A DNA stretch of 63,480 nucleotides. It comes from an uncultured Desulfobulbaceae bacterium (lineage in GTDB: Bacteria; Desulfobacterota; Desulfobulbia; Desulfobulbales; Desulfocapsaceae). This document shows, one piece after another, positions 1 to 9,585 of the stretch. The stretch's first letter is position 1. The number at the start of each line of letters is the position of its first letter. The translations under genes were made by a program, and so were the position numbers. The notes under the pieces are model-generated. The model saw nothing but the letters and a program-made list of their open reading frames with translations. It did not search any database and was not told where the DNA came from. The stretch spans positions 1 to 63,480 of the forward strand of contig CAMZKN010000061.1 in the NCBI GenBank assembly GCA_947311315.1, read 5' to 3'.

Positions 1-267
1 AGCCGGTATAGAGGGGCTATAACGGGCAAATGTGCCTGCACGAATATGGAGCACCTGTGAGCAGTTACAGTTCAGAGGTAATAAAAACATAGAGTTGCGA
101 ACTCCGTGAGTAGTTACGTATCTGTTTTAAATATCTGATTTAGAGTTTAGTTAAAGTCTAAAATTCCCTTGATGTTTGCCGGAGTTACGATTACTTTGTG
201 GTATCTGTACGCCTGCAATGATTATCGAAATACACAAAAAAAAGATCTTTTTATAAGGGCTCGATCT
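1..267. other. Upstream non-coding stretch with recurrent short motif
   Basis: No gene is recognised here. The motif GTGAGCAGTTAC (about 56-67) recurs as GTGAGTAGTTAC (about 107-118). Both resemble CTGAATAGTTAC at 12811-12822. A small hairpin GAGTT-GCG-AACTC lies near 92-104. The stretch presumably carries the promoter of the permease gene that starts at 268. I could not assign -35/-10 boxes with confidence. Confidence 0.35.
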
Positions 268-2116
268 ATGGAACATACTGTTATAACGACGGATATGATG
301 ATTGTTTTTTTTCTTCTTGGTTTAGCTATCTTTCTATTCGTTTCTGATTTGCTCCGTGTTGATCTTGTTGGCCTGCTGATGATGGTGCTTTCCCTTAAGT
401 GGAGTTATCAGTGGAGAGGAGGCGATAGCAGGCCTCAGTTCCAATGCGGTGGTGTCGATAATTGCGGTGATGATTATTGGTGCGGGATTGAATAAGACGG
501 GAGTGATGAATCTGGTTGCCTCGCAAATAATTAAAGTCGTGGGGAAGAGTGAGAACAGAATCATGGCTGTCATCTCTCTGACAGTCGCAATTATCTCCAG
601 TTTTATGCAGAATATTGGCGCGGCAGCCCTTTTTATGCCGGCGACAATGCGTATTAGTCGACAGTTAAATTTTTCAGCCAGTAAAATTCTGATGCCCATG
701 GGATTTTGTGCAATTATTGGTGGCTGCCTGACATTGGTAGGATCCAGTCCACTCATTATGCTCAATGACCTTATGGCAAGCTGGTGGCAGAATAATCCGG
801 ATGTCGTTAATCATGCGCCTTTTACTCCATATAATTTAATGGCGGTAACGCCGATTGGAATAGCTTTATTGGTTATGGCGATCGGTTATTTTGCTCTCTT
901 TGGCAAAAAAATACTGCCGGATGCCGTGTGCAGTATAGACGATGACAGCTGTATGGATTTTCGTCTGCAAGATATTTATGGAGAGGCTGTAGGCCATGGA
1001 TATGAGATGGAAGTACCGGCTTTCTATCCGTCTCAAACCCTTGGAGAACTGAAAATACGGCCAAGGTATCATGTGACAATTGTTGGTGTCGCCAAAAATG
1101 ACGGCTACCAAAAGGAGTTTGCACCTACTAAGGACACCTTAATTGAGGCAGGCGACAGTCTTTGGGTAATAAGTGCCGAAAAAAACATATGTAAACTGTC
1201 AGAAGAGCAGGGATGGGTGATTAAGCCGGAGCATGAGGTTTTTGCCGAGGAGAATTTTCCGGATGAATCTGGTGTCGTGGAAGGTGTTGTCATTCCTCAC
1301 TCCAACCTCAGCCAGCACACAATGGAAGAGTTGCAGTTTCGCAGTCTTTTTCAGATCAACCCTCTCGCCATTGTTCGGGGGGATAACATCATTATGGATG
1401 AAATTAATATCACCAAGTTGCAGCAGGGTGATACCATTTTGATGCAGGGTAGATGGAAACAGTTTCGGTTGCTGGTGGATCAGATGGATATCGCCTTACT
1501 CAACGACATCAATGATGAAGAGCTCAAGCCAGAACGTACCAGGTGTGCTGTGTTTTTCCTTATTCTGGCGCTTACCCTGGCGCTGGGTTTTGAAGTAAAG
1601 TTGTCAATTGCCCTTTTGACCGGGGCTCTTGGGATGATATTAACTAAGATAATTCCTGCAGATCGTGCCTACGAGGCGGTTGACTGGCGCACTGTCTTTC
1701 TGCTCTCCGGTTTGATACCGCTTGGTACAGCTTTTGAAACAACGGGTACTGCAGCATATATTGCCCATAATGTGATTTCTTTTATCGGTACTCCATCTCC
1801 ACTTGTATTAATGCTGGTTATTTCTGTGCTCACCGCTTTTTTTTCTCTGGTTGCATCAAATGTCGGTGCAACTGTATTGATGATCCCCCTTGCCATGAAT
1901 ATGGCGGCTTCCATCGGTACGGATCCCATGGTTGCTGCCCTGGTGGTTGCTGTTTCTGCGTCGAATACTTTTATACTGCCGACACATCAGGTGAATGCTC
2001 TTATCATGCGGCCGGGTGGGTATAAAACAAAGGATTATATGCGTGCTGGAGCTGGTATTACCGTTCTTTACACTATAGTTTTGATCGGTTACCTTAAATT
2101 TTTCCTTTCCATTTGA
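268..2116 (+). pseudogene. SLC13-family permease with two RCK-C domains, interrupted by a 1-nt frameshift
   Basis: A divalent-anion:Na+ symporter-like (SLC13/ArsB-NhaD type) inner-membrane carrier. An ATG at 268 with AAGGG upstream encodes the first membrane segment (MMIVFFLLGLAIFLFVSDLL). The frame then breaks at a TTT run at 389-391. Removing one T gives VLPLSGVISGEEAIAGLSSN, which is the expected continuation, and leads into the frame that stays open to 2116. The ORF beginning at 449 is therefore not the true N-terminus. The remainder has several hydrophobic segments, two soluble TrkA-C/RCK-C-like modules (roughly codons 190-350 of the repaired protein), then a second hydrophobic block with the conserved ASNVGATVL and SASNTFILPTHQ stretches. 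The substrate is unknown. Either a sequencing error or a real inactivating indel would explain the break. Confidence 0.8.
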
Positions 2117-2158
2117 TAGAAAGGAAAAATGTATCACGAGAGCACGTTAACTTCTTCT

Positions 2159-2180
2159 TAACACCCCTTGAAGGGTGTTA
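2159..2180. terminator. Hairpin between convergent genes
   Basis: An 8-bp perfect inverted repeat, TAACACCC / GGGTGTTA, with a 6-nt loop. It lies between the 3' end of the SLC13 gene (plus) and the 3' end of aapP (minus). The T content after it is modest on both strands, so it is probably a weak bidirectional terminator. Confidence 0.5.
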
Positions 2181-2921
2181 TTAATCAAGTATCTGGCTTA
2201 AAAAGAGTTGGGTACGTTCATGTTGGGGGTTGTTAAAAAATTCGTTTGGTTCGTTTTGTTCCAGGATTTCACCGCCATCCATAAAGAGCACTCTGTGGGC
2301 AACACTCTTGGCAAAGCCCATTTCATGGCTTACCACTATCATGGTCATGCCATCCTGGGCAAGGCTTATCATAACGTCCAGAACTTCCTTGACCATTTCA
2401 GGATCAAGAGCCGATGTAGGTTCGTCAAAAAGCATGGCGTTTGGCTTCATGCACAGACTACGGGCAATTGCAACTCTCTGTTGCTGGCCGCCGGAAAGCT
2501 GGCCTGGAAACTTGAGTGCCTGCTCGGCGATACGGACTTTTTCAAGATAGTACATGGCAATTTCTTCTGCCTCTTTTTTGGGTGTTTTGCGCACCCATAT
2601 TGGACCAAGTGTGAGGTTGTCGAGGATCGTGAGATGGGGAAAGAGGTTGAAATGTTGAAAGACCATTCCCACTTCAGTTCTAATTTTTTCGATGTTCTTC
2701 AAGTCATTGGTCAGTTCGATGCCATCGACGATAATTTTTCCGCGCTGATGTTCTTCGAGGCGATTGATGCATCGTATCAGTGTCGATTTCCCAGACCCTG
2801 ACGGGCCGCAAATGACGATCCGTTCTCCTTTATTTACGGTCAGGTTAATATCCTTGAGGACATGAAAGTCCCCATACCATTTGTGCATCTCTTCGATCTG
2901 AATAATTGGAGTATCTGCCAC
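2181..2921 (-). CDS. aapP: Polar amino acid ABC transporter ATP-binding protein
   Basis: Cytoplasmic ATPase of a general L-amino acid ABC importer, 246 aa, the usual length for GlnQ/AapP. Walker [10 protein letters not shown], signature [15 protein letters not shown], Walker [14 protein letters not shown] and the switch histidine region [10 protein letters not shown] are all present. The start is GTG (2919-2921) preceded by AGAGAG. It is the last gene of a four-gene minus-strand operon in the order SBP, permease, permease, ATPase (aapJQMP). That order and the two long permeases distinguish it from a simple GlnHPQ set. Confidence 0.93.
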   Translation of the reverse strand: MADTPIIQIEEMHKWYGDFHVLKDINLTVNKGERIVICGPSGSGKSTLIRCINRLEEHQRGKIIVDGIELTNDLKNIEKIRTEVGMVFQHFNLFPHLTILDNLTLGPIWVRKTPKKEAEEIAMYYLEKVRIAEQALKFPGQLSGGQQQRVAIARSLCMKPNAMLFDEPTSALDPEMVKEVLDVMISLAQDGMTMIVVSHEMGFAKSVAHRVLFMDGGEILEQNEPNEFFNNPQHERTQLFLSQILD

Positions 2922-2951
2922 TTGTCTGCTCTCTGTTAGATTGTTACGGTA

Positions 2952-4046
2952 TTACAGCCCTGTATCGAGTTCTTTTTCGAGTCGTCTGCTGTAGTTGGAC
3001 ATGAAAAAACAACAGACAAAATAGATCAGGGCTACAAAAATATATGCTTCTGCCGAAAAACCCATCCACTTAGGATCGGTAAGGGTCGTTTGAGTCGTTT
3101 TTAATAAATCGTAAAGTGCTATAATAACAACCAGTGAGGTATCTTTAAATGCTGAGATCAGGATACTTACAGATGGAGGGATGACAATTTTTAAGGCCTG
3201 GGGCAGGATGATGAGCCGCATGGTTTGAAAATAACTGAGCCCCAGTGATTCCGCAGCCTCATATTGCCCTCTGTTAATACCCTGTAGACCTCCACGCACA
3301 ACTTCTGCAATATATGCGGCCGTGAAGAGAATTATGGCAACCTGGGCACGAAGGATTTTATTGACAGTCATTCCCTCGGGGAGAAAAAGAGGAAAAACTA
3401 CAGAAGACATAAAAAGAAGACTGATCAAAGGGACACCGCGGATCAGCTCAATGTAAACGACACAAAAAGATTTAATTATCGGCATTTTGGTCTGCCTGCC
3501 GAGTGCCAGGATGATACCAACAGGATAAGCAGCGGTGAGACCAAAAACGGATAGCAGCAAGGTGAGTGGCAGGCCGCCCCAGTTGTTGCTTTCAACTGAC
3601 TCCAGTCCGAAAAGCCCACCTTTGAGTAGTAGGCCCATAACGAAAAGACCAGTCATCCAGATGTAGCCCAACGATTTTTTCCAGTGGTTTCTGTTCTGGC
3701 TGTAAATAAGCAGACCAACCAGGATGACGACCGCAAGCAATGGTCGCCACTGTAAATCGTGGGGGTAAAAACCAAAAAGTATAAAGCGGATATTCGAGGT
3801 GACAACTGACCAGCATGCACCATCACTTGCCTTGCACTGATCACTGGTCGTTACCCAGTTAGCGTTGATAAACGCCCAGTCTATAAAGGTTGGAATTGTC
3901 TGCCAGCAGAGATAGAGCATTGCAAGGGTTAGAATGGAATTGAACCAGCCGTTAAAGAGGTTGGCGCGCATCCAGCCTATAACACCTATATTGGTGACAG
4001 GAGGTCGTATTTCAACTGTTGTCTTTGATGTAATTGTTTCTTCCAT
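2952..4046 (-). CDS. aapM: Amino acid ABC transporter permease, AapM type
   Basis: Inner-membrane permease subunit, 364 aa. It carries the long N-terminal extension (extra hydrophobic segments plus a Cys-containing loop near residues 70-82) that marks AapM relative to HisM/GlnP. The C-terminal half has the HisM-type EAA loop (EAAESLGLSYFQ followed by ILPQAL), which contacts the ATPase. It starts 8 nt downstream of the aapQ stop, so the two are very likely translationally coupled. Confidence 0.9.
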   Translation of the reverse strand: MEETITSKTTVEIRPPVTNIGVIGWMRANLFNGWFNSILTLAMLYLCWQTIPTFIDWAFINANWVTTSDQCKASDGACWSVVTSNIRFILFGFYPHDLQWRPLLAVVILVGLLIYSQNRNHWKKSLGYIWMTGLFVMGLLLKGGLFGLESVESNNWGGLPLTLLLSVFGLTAAYPVGIILALGRQTKMPIIKSFCVVYIELIRGVPLISLLFMSSVVFPLFLPEGMTVNKILRAQVAIILFTAAYIAEVVRGGLQGINRGQYEAAESLGLSYFQTMRLIILPQALKIVIPPSVSILISAFKDTSLVVIIALYDLLKTTQTTLTDPKWMGFSAEAYIFVALIYFVCCFFMSNYSRRLEKELDTGL

Positions 4047-4054
4047 AGGCTTGT

Positions 4055-5227
4055 CTATCTTTCTACCAATGCGATTTTTTTATTATACCAGTTCATGTAT
4101 GCCGAAGTCGAGAGGCTGAAGATCAGATAAACCATCATAATCAGAGCGACACCCTCAATGGCCTGACCTGTCTGATTGATCGTTGTACCGGCAACAGAAA
4201 CGAAGTCGGGATAGCCAATGGCAACGGCCAGTGAGCTGTTTTTTGTCAGATTCAATAACTGGCTGGTAAGCGGTGGGACAATGACTCGCAGGGCCTGGGG
4301 CAGAACTACAAGGTTAAGTACATGGCCCTGTTTAAGACCGATGGACATGGCCGCTTCCTTCTGGCCCTTGGAGACTGACTGGATTCCCGCACGAACCACC
4401 TCGGCTACAAATGCGGCGGTGTAGAGAACAAGACCGAGCAGCAGGGCTGTAAATTCCGGACTGATGGTCAGGCCACCTTTAAAATTAAATCCGCTTAATT
4501 TGGGAATGCTCATCTCGGTGGGTGCACCCGCCAAAAACCATGTAATGACGGGCAAGCCAATGATAATTGCAAGAGAAACTCTGAAAACCGGGAAAATCAT
4601 TCCGGTTGCAGCCTGTCTTTTTGCGGCCCATTTTTTCATGAAAAATATGATCACACAACCTAAAATCAATGCTATAGCTGCGTATTTGAATGCATCGTGC
4701 CAAACTGGAATACCAAAAATAAGCCCTCGATTACAGAGAAACATCCCTGACATCGGGTTAAGAGCTGCCCGTGGCGAGGGTAAAATTTCGTAGAAAAAGG
4801 CGTACCAGAAAAAGAGCTGCAGCAGTATCGGGATATCTTGAAAAATCTCAATATAAATCGCTGAAATTTTTGCCAGTAACCAGTTTGATGAGAGACGTGC
4901 AATGCCGAGAAAGGTGCCAAGAATAACGGTAAGCAGTATGCCGATAAAAGAGACGATCAGGGTATTGAAAAAGCCAACCATAAGTGCTCGCCCATAGGAA
5001 TCAGCTGCTGAATATTTGATGACTGATTCTCCAATTTCAAAAGAGGCTTCTTTCTCTATAAAGCCAAATCCTGTAGAGATGGATTGTCTTTCAAGGTTTG
5101 CAAGGGTGTTGTGTACCAGGTAGTAACAGAGCAGACCGACACCTACTACGGTGAGGATCTGATAGAGTATTGCCAGTTTTGCCGGGTCGCGCAGAAAGGG
5201 AATTTTTTCCGGTGATGTTGTGTCCAT
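4055..5227 (-). CDS. aapQ: Amino acid ABC transporter permease, AapQ type
   Basis: Second permease of the amino acid importer, 390 aa from the chosen start. The open frame reaches back to 5380, but that extra segment overlaps the 3' end of aapJ and the intergenic hairpin. The ATG at 5227 (MDTTSPEKIPFLRDPAK) gives the normal AapQ N-terminus. It has a first membrane segment near residues 20-42, a periplasmic insertion of about 50 residues, and then the transport core with the EAA loop EAAMSIGLKQGH and VLPQALRVIVPP. It pairs with AapM to form the heterodimeric pore. Confidence 0.88.
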   Translation of the reverse strand: MDTTSPEKIPFLRDPAKLAILYQILTVVGVGLLCYYLVHNTLANLERQSISTGFGFIEKEASFEIGESVIKYSAADSYGRALMVGFFNTLIVSFIGILLTVILGTFLGIARLSSNWLLAKISAIYIEIFQDIPILLQLFFWYAFFYEILPSPRAALNPMSGMFLCNRGLIFGIPVWHDAFKYAAIALILGCVIIFFMKKWAAKRQAATGMIFPVFRVSLAIIIGLPVITWFLAGAPTEMSIPKLSGFNFKGGLTISPEFTALLLGLVLYTAAFVAEVVRAGIQSVSKGQKEAAMSIGLKQGHVLNLVVLPQALRVIVPPLTSQLLNLTKNSSLAVAIGYPDFVSVAGTTINQTGQAIEGVALIMMVYLIFSLSTSAYMNWYNKKIALVER

Positions 5228-5294
5228 ATTCACCTGTGAATGCGTCCATGTTCGGGAAATTTCCGCCGGGCATGGTGATGTTTGGTATGGGTAG

Positions 5295-5328
5295 ATACCC
5301 TGCAAAACCGTTGGTTTTTGCAGGGTAT
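5295..5328 (-). terminator. Strong intra-operon hairpin between aapJ and aapQ
   Basis: Arms ATACCCTGCAAAACC (5295-5309) and GGTTTTTGCAGGGTAT (5313-5328) pair over about 15 bp with one bulged T and a 3-nt loop. It follows the aapJ stop on the minus-strand transcript and lacks a U-run. It is therefore more likely a 3'-end stabiliser, processing site or partial terminator that sets high binding-protein to permease stoichiometry. Confidence 0.65.
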
Positions 5329-5345
5329 TTCTTACAGGGGGAGTT

Positions 5346-6365
5346 TTATTTGAACGGAGGTGAATACATGAGTCCACCATTTGTCCACAGTGCGTTCAGG
5401 CCGCGTTCGATTCCGAGTGGAGTATTTACGCCGATGTTTCTTTCAAAAACTTCGCCGTAGTTACCGATTTGTTTGATGATGTTATACGCCCATTTTTCAT
5501 CTAAACCAAGAGCTTTGCCGTTACCGGGAATAACACCGAGGAAACGCTGTATTTTTGGATTCTTGCTTTTCAGCATTTCATCAACATTTTTTGAAGTAAT
5601 ACCCAGTTCTTCAGCATCAATCAGAGCAAGAACGGAGTAGTTGACGATATCTTTCCACTGGTTATCACCGTGACGAACGGCGGGAGCCAGAGGTTCTTTG
5701 GAGATGATTTCAGGAAGGATCATATAGTCACCCGGATTTGGGGAGACTGCACGAATTCCGGCCAGCTGGGAAGCATCAGATGTCATGCAGTCACAACGCC
5801 CGGCAAAAAATGCTTTGGACAGTTCTGCCGTATTTTCAATAACGACGGGGTTCATTTTCATATTGTTGAAACGAAAAAAATCAGCAACATTCAGTTCAGT
5901 AGTGGTTCCCGGAAGAACACATACCGAAGCGCCGTCGAGTTCCTTTGCACTTTTTACACCAAGTTTTTTAGGGATCAGGAAGCCCTGACCATCGTAGTAA
6001 TTAACCTGGGCAAAATCGAGACCGAGAGCGGTGTCCCGGCTGAGTGTTTGAGTCGCGTTACGGGTAAGAACATCAATCTCGCCGGATTGAAGAGCAGTGA
6101 ATCGTGTTTTTGCAGTAAGAGGGGTGAACTTTACTTTTTGTGAATCACCGAAAATAGCAATGGCAACGGCCCGTGCTGTGTCAACATCAAGGCCTTTCCA
6201 TACGCCCTTTGCATCGGGTTTACCAAAACCGAAAAGATCGCCATTAACACCAGCCTGTACAAAGCCTTTTGCTTTTACATCGTCAAGGGTTCCCGCTGTA
6301 ACTACTCCTGCAGTCAGGCAAAACGCTGCGACTATTGCCGGAACAACTCGTTTTAACTGTCTCAT
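5346..6365 (-). CDS. aapJ: Amino acid ABC transporter periplasmic binding protein, AapJ type
   Basis: Periplasmic solute-binding protein, 339 aa. The open frame runs to 6422, but the ATG at 6365 has AAGGAGGA 10 nt upstream and opens a classical Sec signal (MRQLKRVVPA, hydrophobic stretch, cleavage near VVTAG). The mature protein shows the SBP family 3 pattern: GFVQAGVNGDLFGF, WKGLDVDTARAVAIAIFG, LTAKTRFTALQSGEIDVL. It is the first gene of aapJQMP. A 17-bp palindrome at 6444-6460 lies in the upstream region and could be its operator. Confidence 0.92.
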   Translation of the reverse strand: MRQLKRVVPAIVAAFCLTAGVVTAGTLDDVKAKGFVQAGVNGDLFGFGKPDAKGVWKGLDVDTARAVAIAIFGDSQKVKFTPLTAKTRFTALQSGEIDVLTRNATQTLSRDTALGLDFAQVNYYDGQGFLIPKKLGVKSAKELDGASVCVLPGTTTELNVADFFRFNNMKMNPVVIENTAELSKAFFAGRCDCMTSDASQLAGIRAVSPNPGDYMILPEIISKEPLAPAVRHGDNQWKDIVNYSVLALIDAEELGITSKNVDEMLKSKNPKIQRFLGVIPGNGKALGLDEKWAYNIIKQIGNYGEVFERNIGVNTPLGIERGLNALWTNGGLMYSPPFK

Positions 6366-6443
6366 AGAAAGTGTCTCCTCCTTAAAAGGGATTATTTGGT
6401 GGTTGTGACTGTTGATTAACAATCACTGCTGAGTATATCCTTG

Positions 6444-6460
6444 TGGCTAAAAATTAGCCA
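6444..6460. promoter_or_regulatory. Palindromic operator candidate upstream of aapJ
   Basis: TGGCTAA-AAA-TTAGCCA is a perfect 17-bp inverted repeat about 80 nt upstream of the aapJ start. Its size and position suit a dimeric repressor or activator site. The regulator is unknown. Confidence 0.4.
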
Positions 6461-6614
6461 GGTATATCAGTTTTGCTGATAGCTATTTTAAAAAGAATGT
6501 AGTGCTATTCCAATAATCATTGTTTGTGTCAAGCAGTTTTGGATATGTTAAATCATTTTTTTGGTGTTGTGGAAAATACTACAAATATCGAGTGAGCCGT
6601 GTGCCTGTCAGGGT

Positions 6615-7196
6615 TTATCTCTGTAGAACGTGTTCGGATAATTCAAAAGGTTCAAAGTCGAGAAATTTAAAAAGACATGTCTCAAAGAGCAGGATTTTTT
6701 CAAAATTTAGTCGAATATGGTGTTCCTTCAGAGGGTTAGCATCTCCATATCGTTCAATAATATACTCGAGCCGCTCGTCAAGGGAGACAACTTTGTCGTG
6801 CCGAACCCGTTTGTCAGCATAGTAGACCAGTTCTTTTGCTGTAAAAATACCTTGTCGATAACGATCACCATTAAAGTCTGACAGCACGACGTGTTCTGCG
6901 ACAATTGTGCCGATCTCGGGATACCCGAGTTCGCGGCATATCTGCTCGCCCTTTTCTGCATGGTTACCGCCGTTTTTTATACAATGGGTTTTGGCAATGT
7001 CATGTAAAAGTGCTCCGGCGATTGTTTCTTTTTTGTCGGGTAGCGGTAGAGTTGCCTTACCAGACTGGGTAAGAGAATCGAGGAGGACTTCGGATACGTT
7101 AGCTACAACATGGGAATGGTCTCGAATATTGTCCAGCATTTTGTACCTGTCCATATATTCGAGACATTGCTCAACACTTGGTATTTTCTTTGTCAT
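6615..7196 (-). CDS. HD-domain metal-dependent phosphohydrolase
   Basis: Soluble HD-superfamily hydrolase, 193 aa. The metal ligands of the fold are visible: His27/His29 in RDHSHV, the His65-Asp66 doublet in LLHDIAKTHC, His79 in GGNHAEKG and His102 in AEHVV. The substrate cannot be told from sequence; nucleotide or phosphomonoester hydrolysis is typical of small stand-alone HD proteins. It lies 14 nt downstream of hemE on the same strand, so it is probably cotranscribed with ahbD-hemE. Confidence 0.8.
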   Translation of the reverse strand: MTKKIPSVEQCLEYMDRYKMLDNIRDHSHVVANVSEVLLDSLTQSGKATLPLPDKKETIAGALLHDIAKTHCIKNGGNHAEKGEQICRELGYPEIGTIVAEHVVLSDFNGDRYRQGIFTAKELVYYADKRVRHDKVVSLDERLEYIIERYGDANPLKEHHIRLNFEKILLFETCLFKFLDFEPFELSEHVLQR

Positions 7197-7210
7197 TGTG
7201 GCGGCTGGTC

Positions 7211-8230
7211 TTAGCGACTGCTGAGTTCATGCACGGCATCCACCGCAATTTTTGCCTGATCCGGTGGGGTGAACTGATGAATACCGTGACCAAGGTTGAA
7301 GACGTGGCCATGGGCGCTGGAAGCATCGTCAAGAAGCCTGCCAATACGTTTCCGCAACTCATCCTCTGGGAGTAAGAGGGCAAAAGGGTCAATGTTCCCC
7401 TGAACAGCTTTGTTGCCAACATGCTTAATGGCATCCTTTATATTGATACGCCAGTCAAGGCCGATAACGTCTGCCCCTGATTCAACCGAATAGTCAAGCA
7501 GGGTTGAGCCATTATTGGCAAAGTAAATCAATGGAATATCGAACTGTTTCAGGCTGGAAATGATTTTTTGTACATAAGGAAGGGCAAAGATCTTGAAATC
7601 ACAGGGTGCAAGTATCCCTGCCCAGCTGTCAAAGAGTTGCAGTGCCTGGGCTCCTGCACGGGCCTGGGCCTGCATATAGCCGATTGTGGATTCGGTTATT
7701 TTTTCCATCAGGTTGTGGAAGAGCTGTGGCTCTCTAAACATCATCTTTTTGGTTTCCCAGAACACCTTGGATGATCCACCTTCGATCAGATACGTTGCAC
7801 AGGTGAAGGGGGCGCCGGCGAAACCGATGAGTGGAACTTTAAGCTCTTGTCGAAGCAGTCGAATGGTTTCCATAACGAAACCGACTGATTCGTCAGCATT
7901 TGGCACAATGAGTTTGTCGAGTGCGGACTGATCCCTGATTGTTTCAGGAAAGACCGGGCCACGTCCATCATGGAATTCCAGGGGGGCTCCCATTGCTTCC
8001 ATGAGTATAAGAATATCTGAAAACAGGATAGCCGCGTCCATGCCGAGAATATCGATAGGCTGCAGGCTAACTTCCACACAGAGCTCTGGTGTTTTGCAGA
8101 GTTCGAGGAAGGTTACATTGCCTCGAATTTTCTGATACTCGGGCAGGTATCTTCCTGCCTGACGCATCATCCATATGGGTGTGTAGTCCGTTTTTTCACC
8201 ACGGCATGCTTTGAGAAAGGTATTGTTCAT
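7211..8230 (-). CDS. hemE: Uroporphyrinogen decarboxylase
   Basis: Converts uroporphyrinogen III to coproporphyrinogen III in the cytoplasm. It is 339 aa, full length. Diagnostic motifs are WMMRQAGRYLPEY near the N-terminus, FSDILILMEAMG with the catalytic Asp, GFAGAPFTCATYLIEGG, and DSWAGILAP. The start ATG at 8230 has AAGGAA upstream. It sits between ahbD and an HD hydrolase. Its presence beside AhbD is noteworthy because the siroheme-based heme route does not need HemE. Confidence 0.95.
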   Translation of the reverse strand: MNNTFLKACRGEKTDYTPIWMMRQAGRYLPEYQKIRGNVTFLELCKTPELCVEVSLQPIDILGMDAAILFSDILILMEAMGAPLEFHDGRGPVFPETIRDQSALDKLIVPNADESVGFVMETIRLLRQELKVPLIGFAGAPFTCATYLIEGGSSKVFWETKKMMFREPQLFHNLMEKITESTIGYMQAQARAGAQALQLFDSWAGILAPCDFKIFALPYVQKIISSLKQFDIPLIYFANNGSTLLDYSVESGADVIGLDWRINIKDAIKHVGNKAVQGNIDPFALLLPEDELRKRIGRLLDDASSAHGHVFNLGHGIHQFTPPDQAKIAVDAVHELSSR

Positions 8231-8263
8231 GGTTTCCTTATAATTATTTTTTGTAAGTAGTCA

Positions 8264-9331
8264 CTATTTTTTTATGGCTGGCTTTACGGTTTTATAACTG
8301 CAAAAAGGCTCCTGTTCCAGGTAATCACCGGTCATTGCATATGCTCTGGCGCGGCACCCCCCACAGACACTGTTATATTCACACGGGCCGCAGTTGCCTT
8401 TATAACTTTTAAAGTCACGCAGGTTGAGAAAAAGTTCTGACTCTTCCCATATTTTTTTAAAGGGGATCTCTTTGATATTGCCGGCGGATTTGGCAAAATA
8501 GCTGCATGGCTGGACTTCACCATCGACATCAATCAAACATATAAGCTGGCCGGCAAGACAGCCTTTTGAACCGCCGGTGGAAAATTTAAGACTCCTGTGT
8601 TTGTATTTTTCCCCTTCCTGCAGAGCCTTTTGCCGGACAATCCGGTAGTAGTGGGGAGCACAGGTTGGCCGCATAAGGAGTTCGTCCTCCTTTTGCTCTG
8701 TTTCATAATGCCATTCGAGAATCTCGTCGTACACTTCTTCGGGAATCAGCTCTTCCATGATATCTTCACCACGGCCGGTCGGGACGATCATGAACATGTA
8801 CCAGGCTGTGGCGCCAAGGGATTTTACCAGTCGGTAAATCTCGGGGATTTCTGTGCGGTTGCGGAGGGTGAAAGATGAGTTTATAAGAAAGGGTATCTTG
8901 TGCTGATTGAAGAGCTTGATGGCATTCATCGTGCCCTCAAATGCGCCAATTTCATTACGAAAATTATCATGGGTTTCAGCTTTGGAGCCATCGAGGCTGA
9001 GGGAAACCATTTTCATTCCGCAACTCTTTATTTTTTCACATATTTCTTCAGTCACCAGGGTGCCGTTGGTGGCTAAACACATACGAAACCCTTTGCCTGT
9101 ACCATACTCGGCAATTTCAAAAACATCTTTTCGAAGAAGTGGTTCGCCGCCGGACAGGACAAGCACGGGGCTTGCATACGTTGCGATGTCATCCATTATC
9201 GATTTTGCCTCATCGAGGGTAAAATCGGGATGTTCCTTCGCCTCGATCTCCGATGATGAACGGCAGTGTACACATTTGAGATTACAGCGTCGTGTTATTT
9301 CCCAGGCAATCCATTTTGGTTCAAAATTCAT
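8264..9331 (-). CDS. ahbD: Radical SAM heme b synthase, AhbD-like
   Basis: Radical SAM oxidative decarboxylase predicted to convert Fe-coproporphyrin III to heme b. It is 355 aa. CNLKCVHC (Cys16, 20, 23) binds the radical SAM [4Fe-4S] cluster. The C-terminal SPASM-like cysteines [25 protein letters not shown] and PFC would hold auxiliary clusters. [14 protein letters not shown] and [19 protein letters not shown] segments fit AhbD better than AhbC or NirJ by my recollection of the families. It is transcribed divergently from hisD, with GGAGAAAATA before the ATG. AhbC-like deacetylase remains the main alternative. Confidence 0.8.
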   Translation of the reverse strand: MNFEPKWIAWEITRRCNLKCVHCRSSSEIEAKEHPDFTLDEAKSIMDDIATYASPVLVLSGGEPLLRKDVFEIAEYGTGKGFRMCLATNGTLVTEEICEKIKSCGMKMVSLSLDGSKAETHDNFRNEIGAFEGTMNAIKLFNQHKIPFLINSSFTLRNRTEIPEIYRLVKSLGATAWYMFMIVPTGRGEDIMEELIPEEVYDEILEWHYETEQKEDELLMRPTCAPHYYRIVRQKALQEGEKYKHRSLKFSTGGSKGCLAGQLICLIDVDGEVQPCSYFAKSAGNIKEIPFKKIWEESELFLNLRDFKSYKGNCGPCEYNSVCGGCRARAYAMTGDYLEQEPFCSYKTVKPAIKK

Positions 9332-9585
9332 TATTTTCTCCAGCAGGTACTCCTAGTACATTTGATGTCTATCTACAAAGTAGCTTACTTATAAAAACAG
9401 TATGCTATTTCCCTGAAGATAGAGCAAATTTTTCAAGATGTAAATAATAACCCCGATTAACAGAAAATAAGTTGTGAAAATTTGAAGGATAGTGGGTCAC
9501 ATATCTTTATAATTTATTGTAAATAGCGTATAGTGCGATCCTGATTTTACTAGGTACCTTTGATGTACAAACAATGAGGAAAACT
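9332..9585. promoter_or_regulatory. Divergent promoter region ahbD / hisD with paired 16-17-nt repeats
   Basis: This non-coding, AT-rich stretch separates ahbD (minus) from hisD (plus). Two near-identical direct repeats flank it: CTAGTACATTTGATGT (9353-9368) and CTAGGTACCTTTGATGT (9550-9566). They sit just outside the two translation starts and could be a shared operator. Confidence 0.35.

Noticed and set aside
169..495. Separate 108-aa gene at the start of the window
   Set aside because: Its C-terminal part is out-of-frame permease sequence; it is the N-terminal fragment of the frameshifted SLC13 gene.
2208..2801. 197-aa open frame opposite aapP
   Set aside because: Shadow of a clear ABC ATPase gene; no family pattern.
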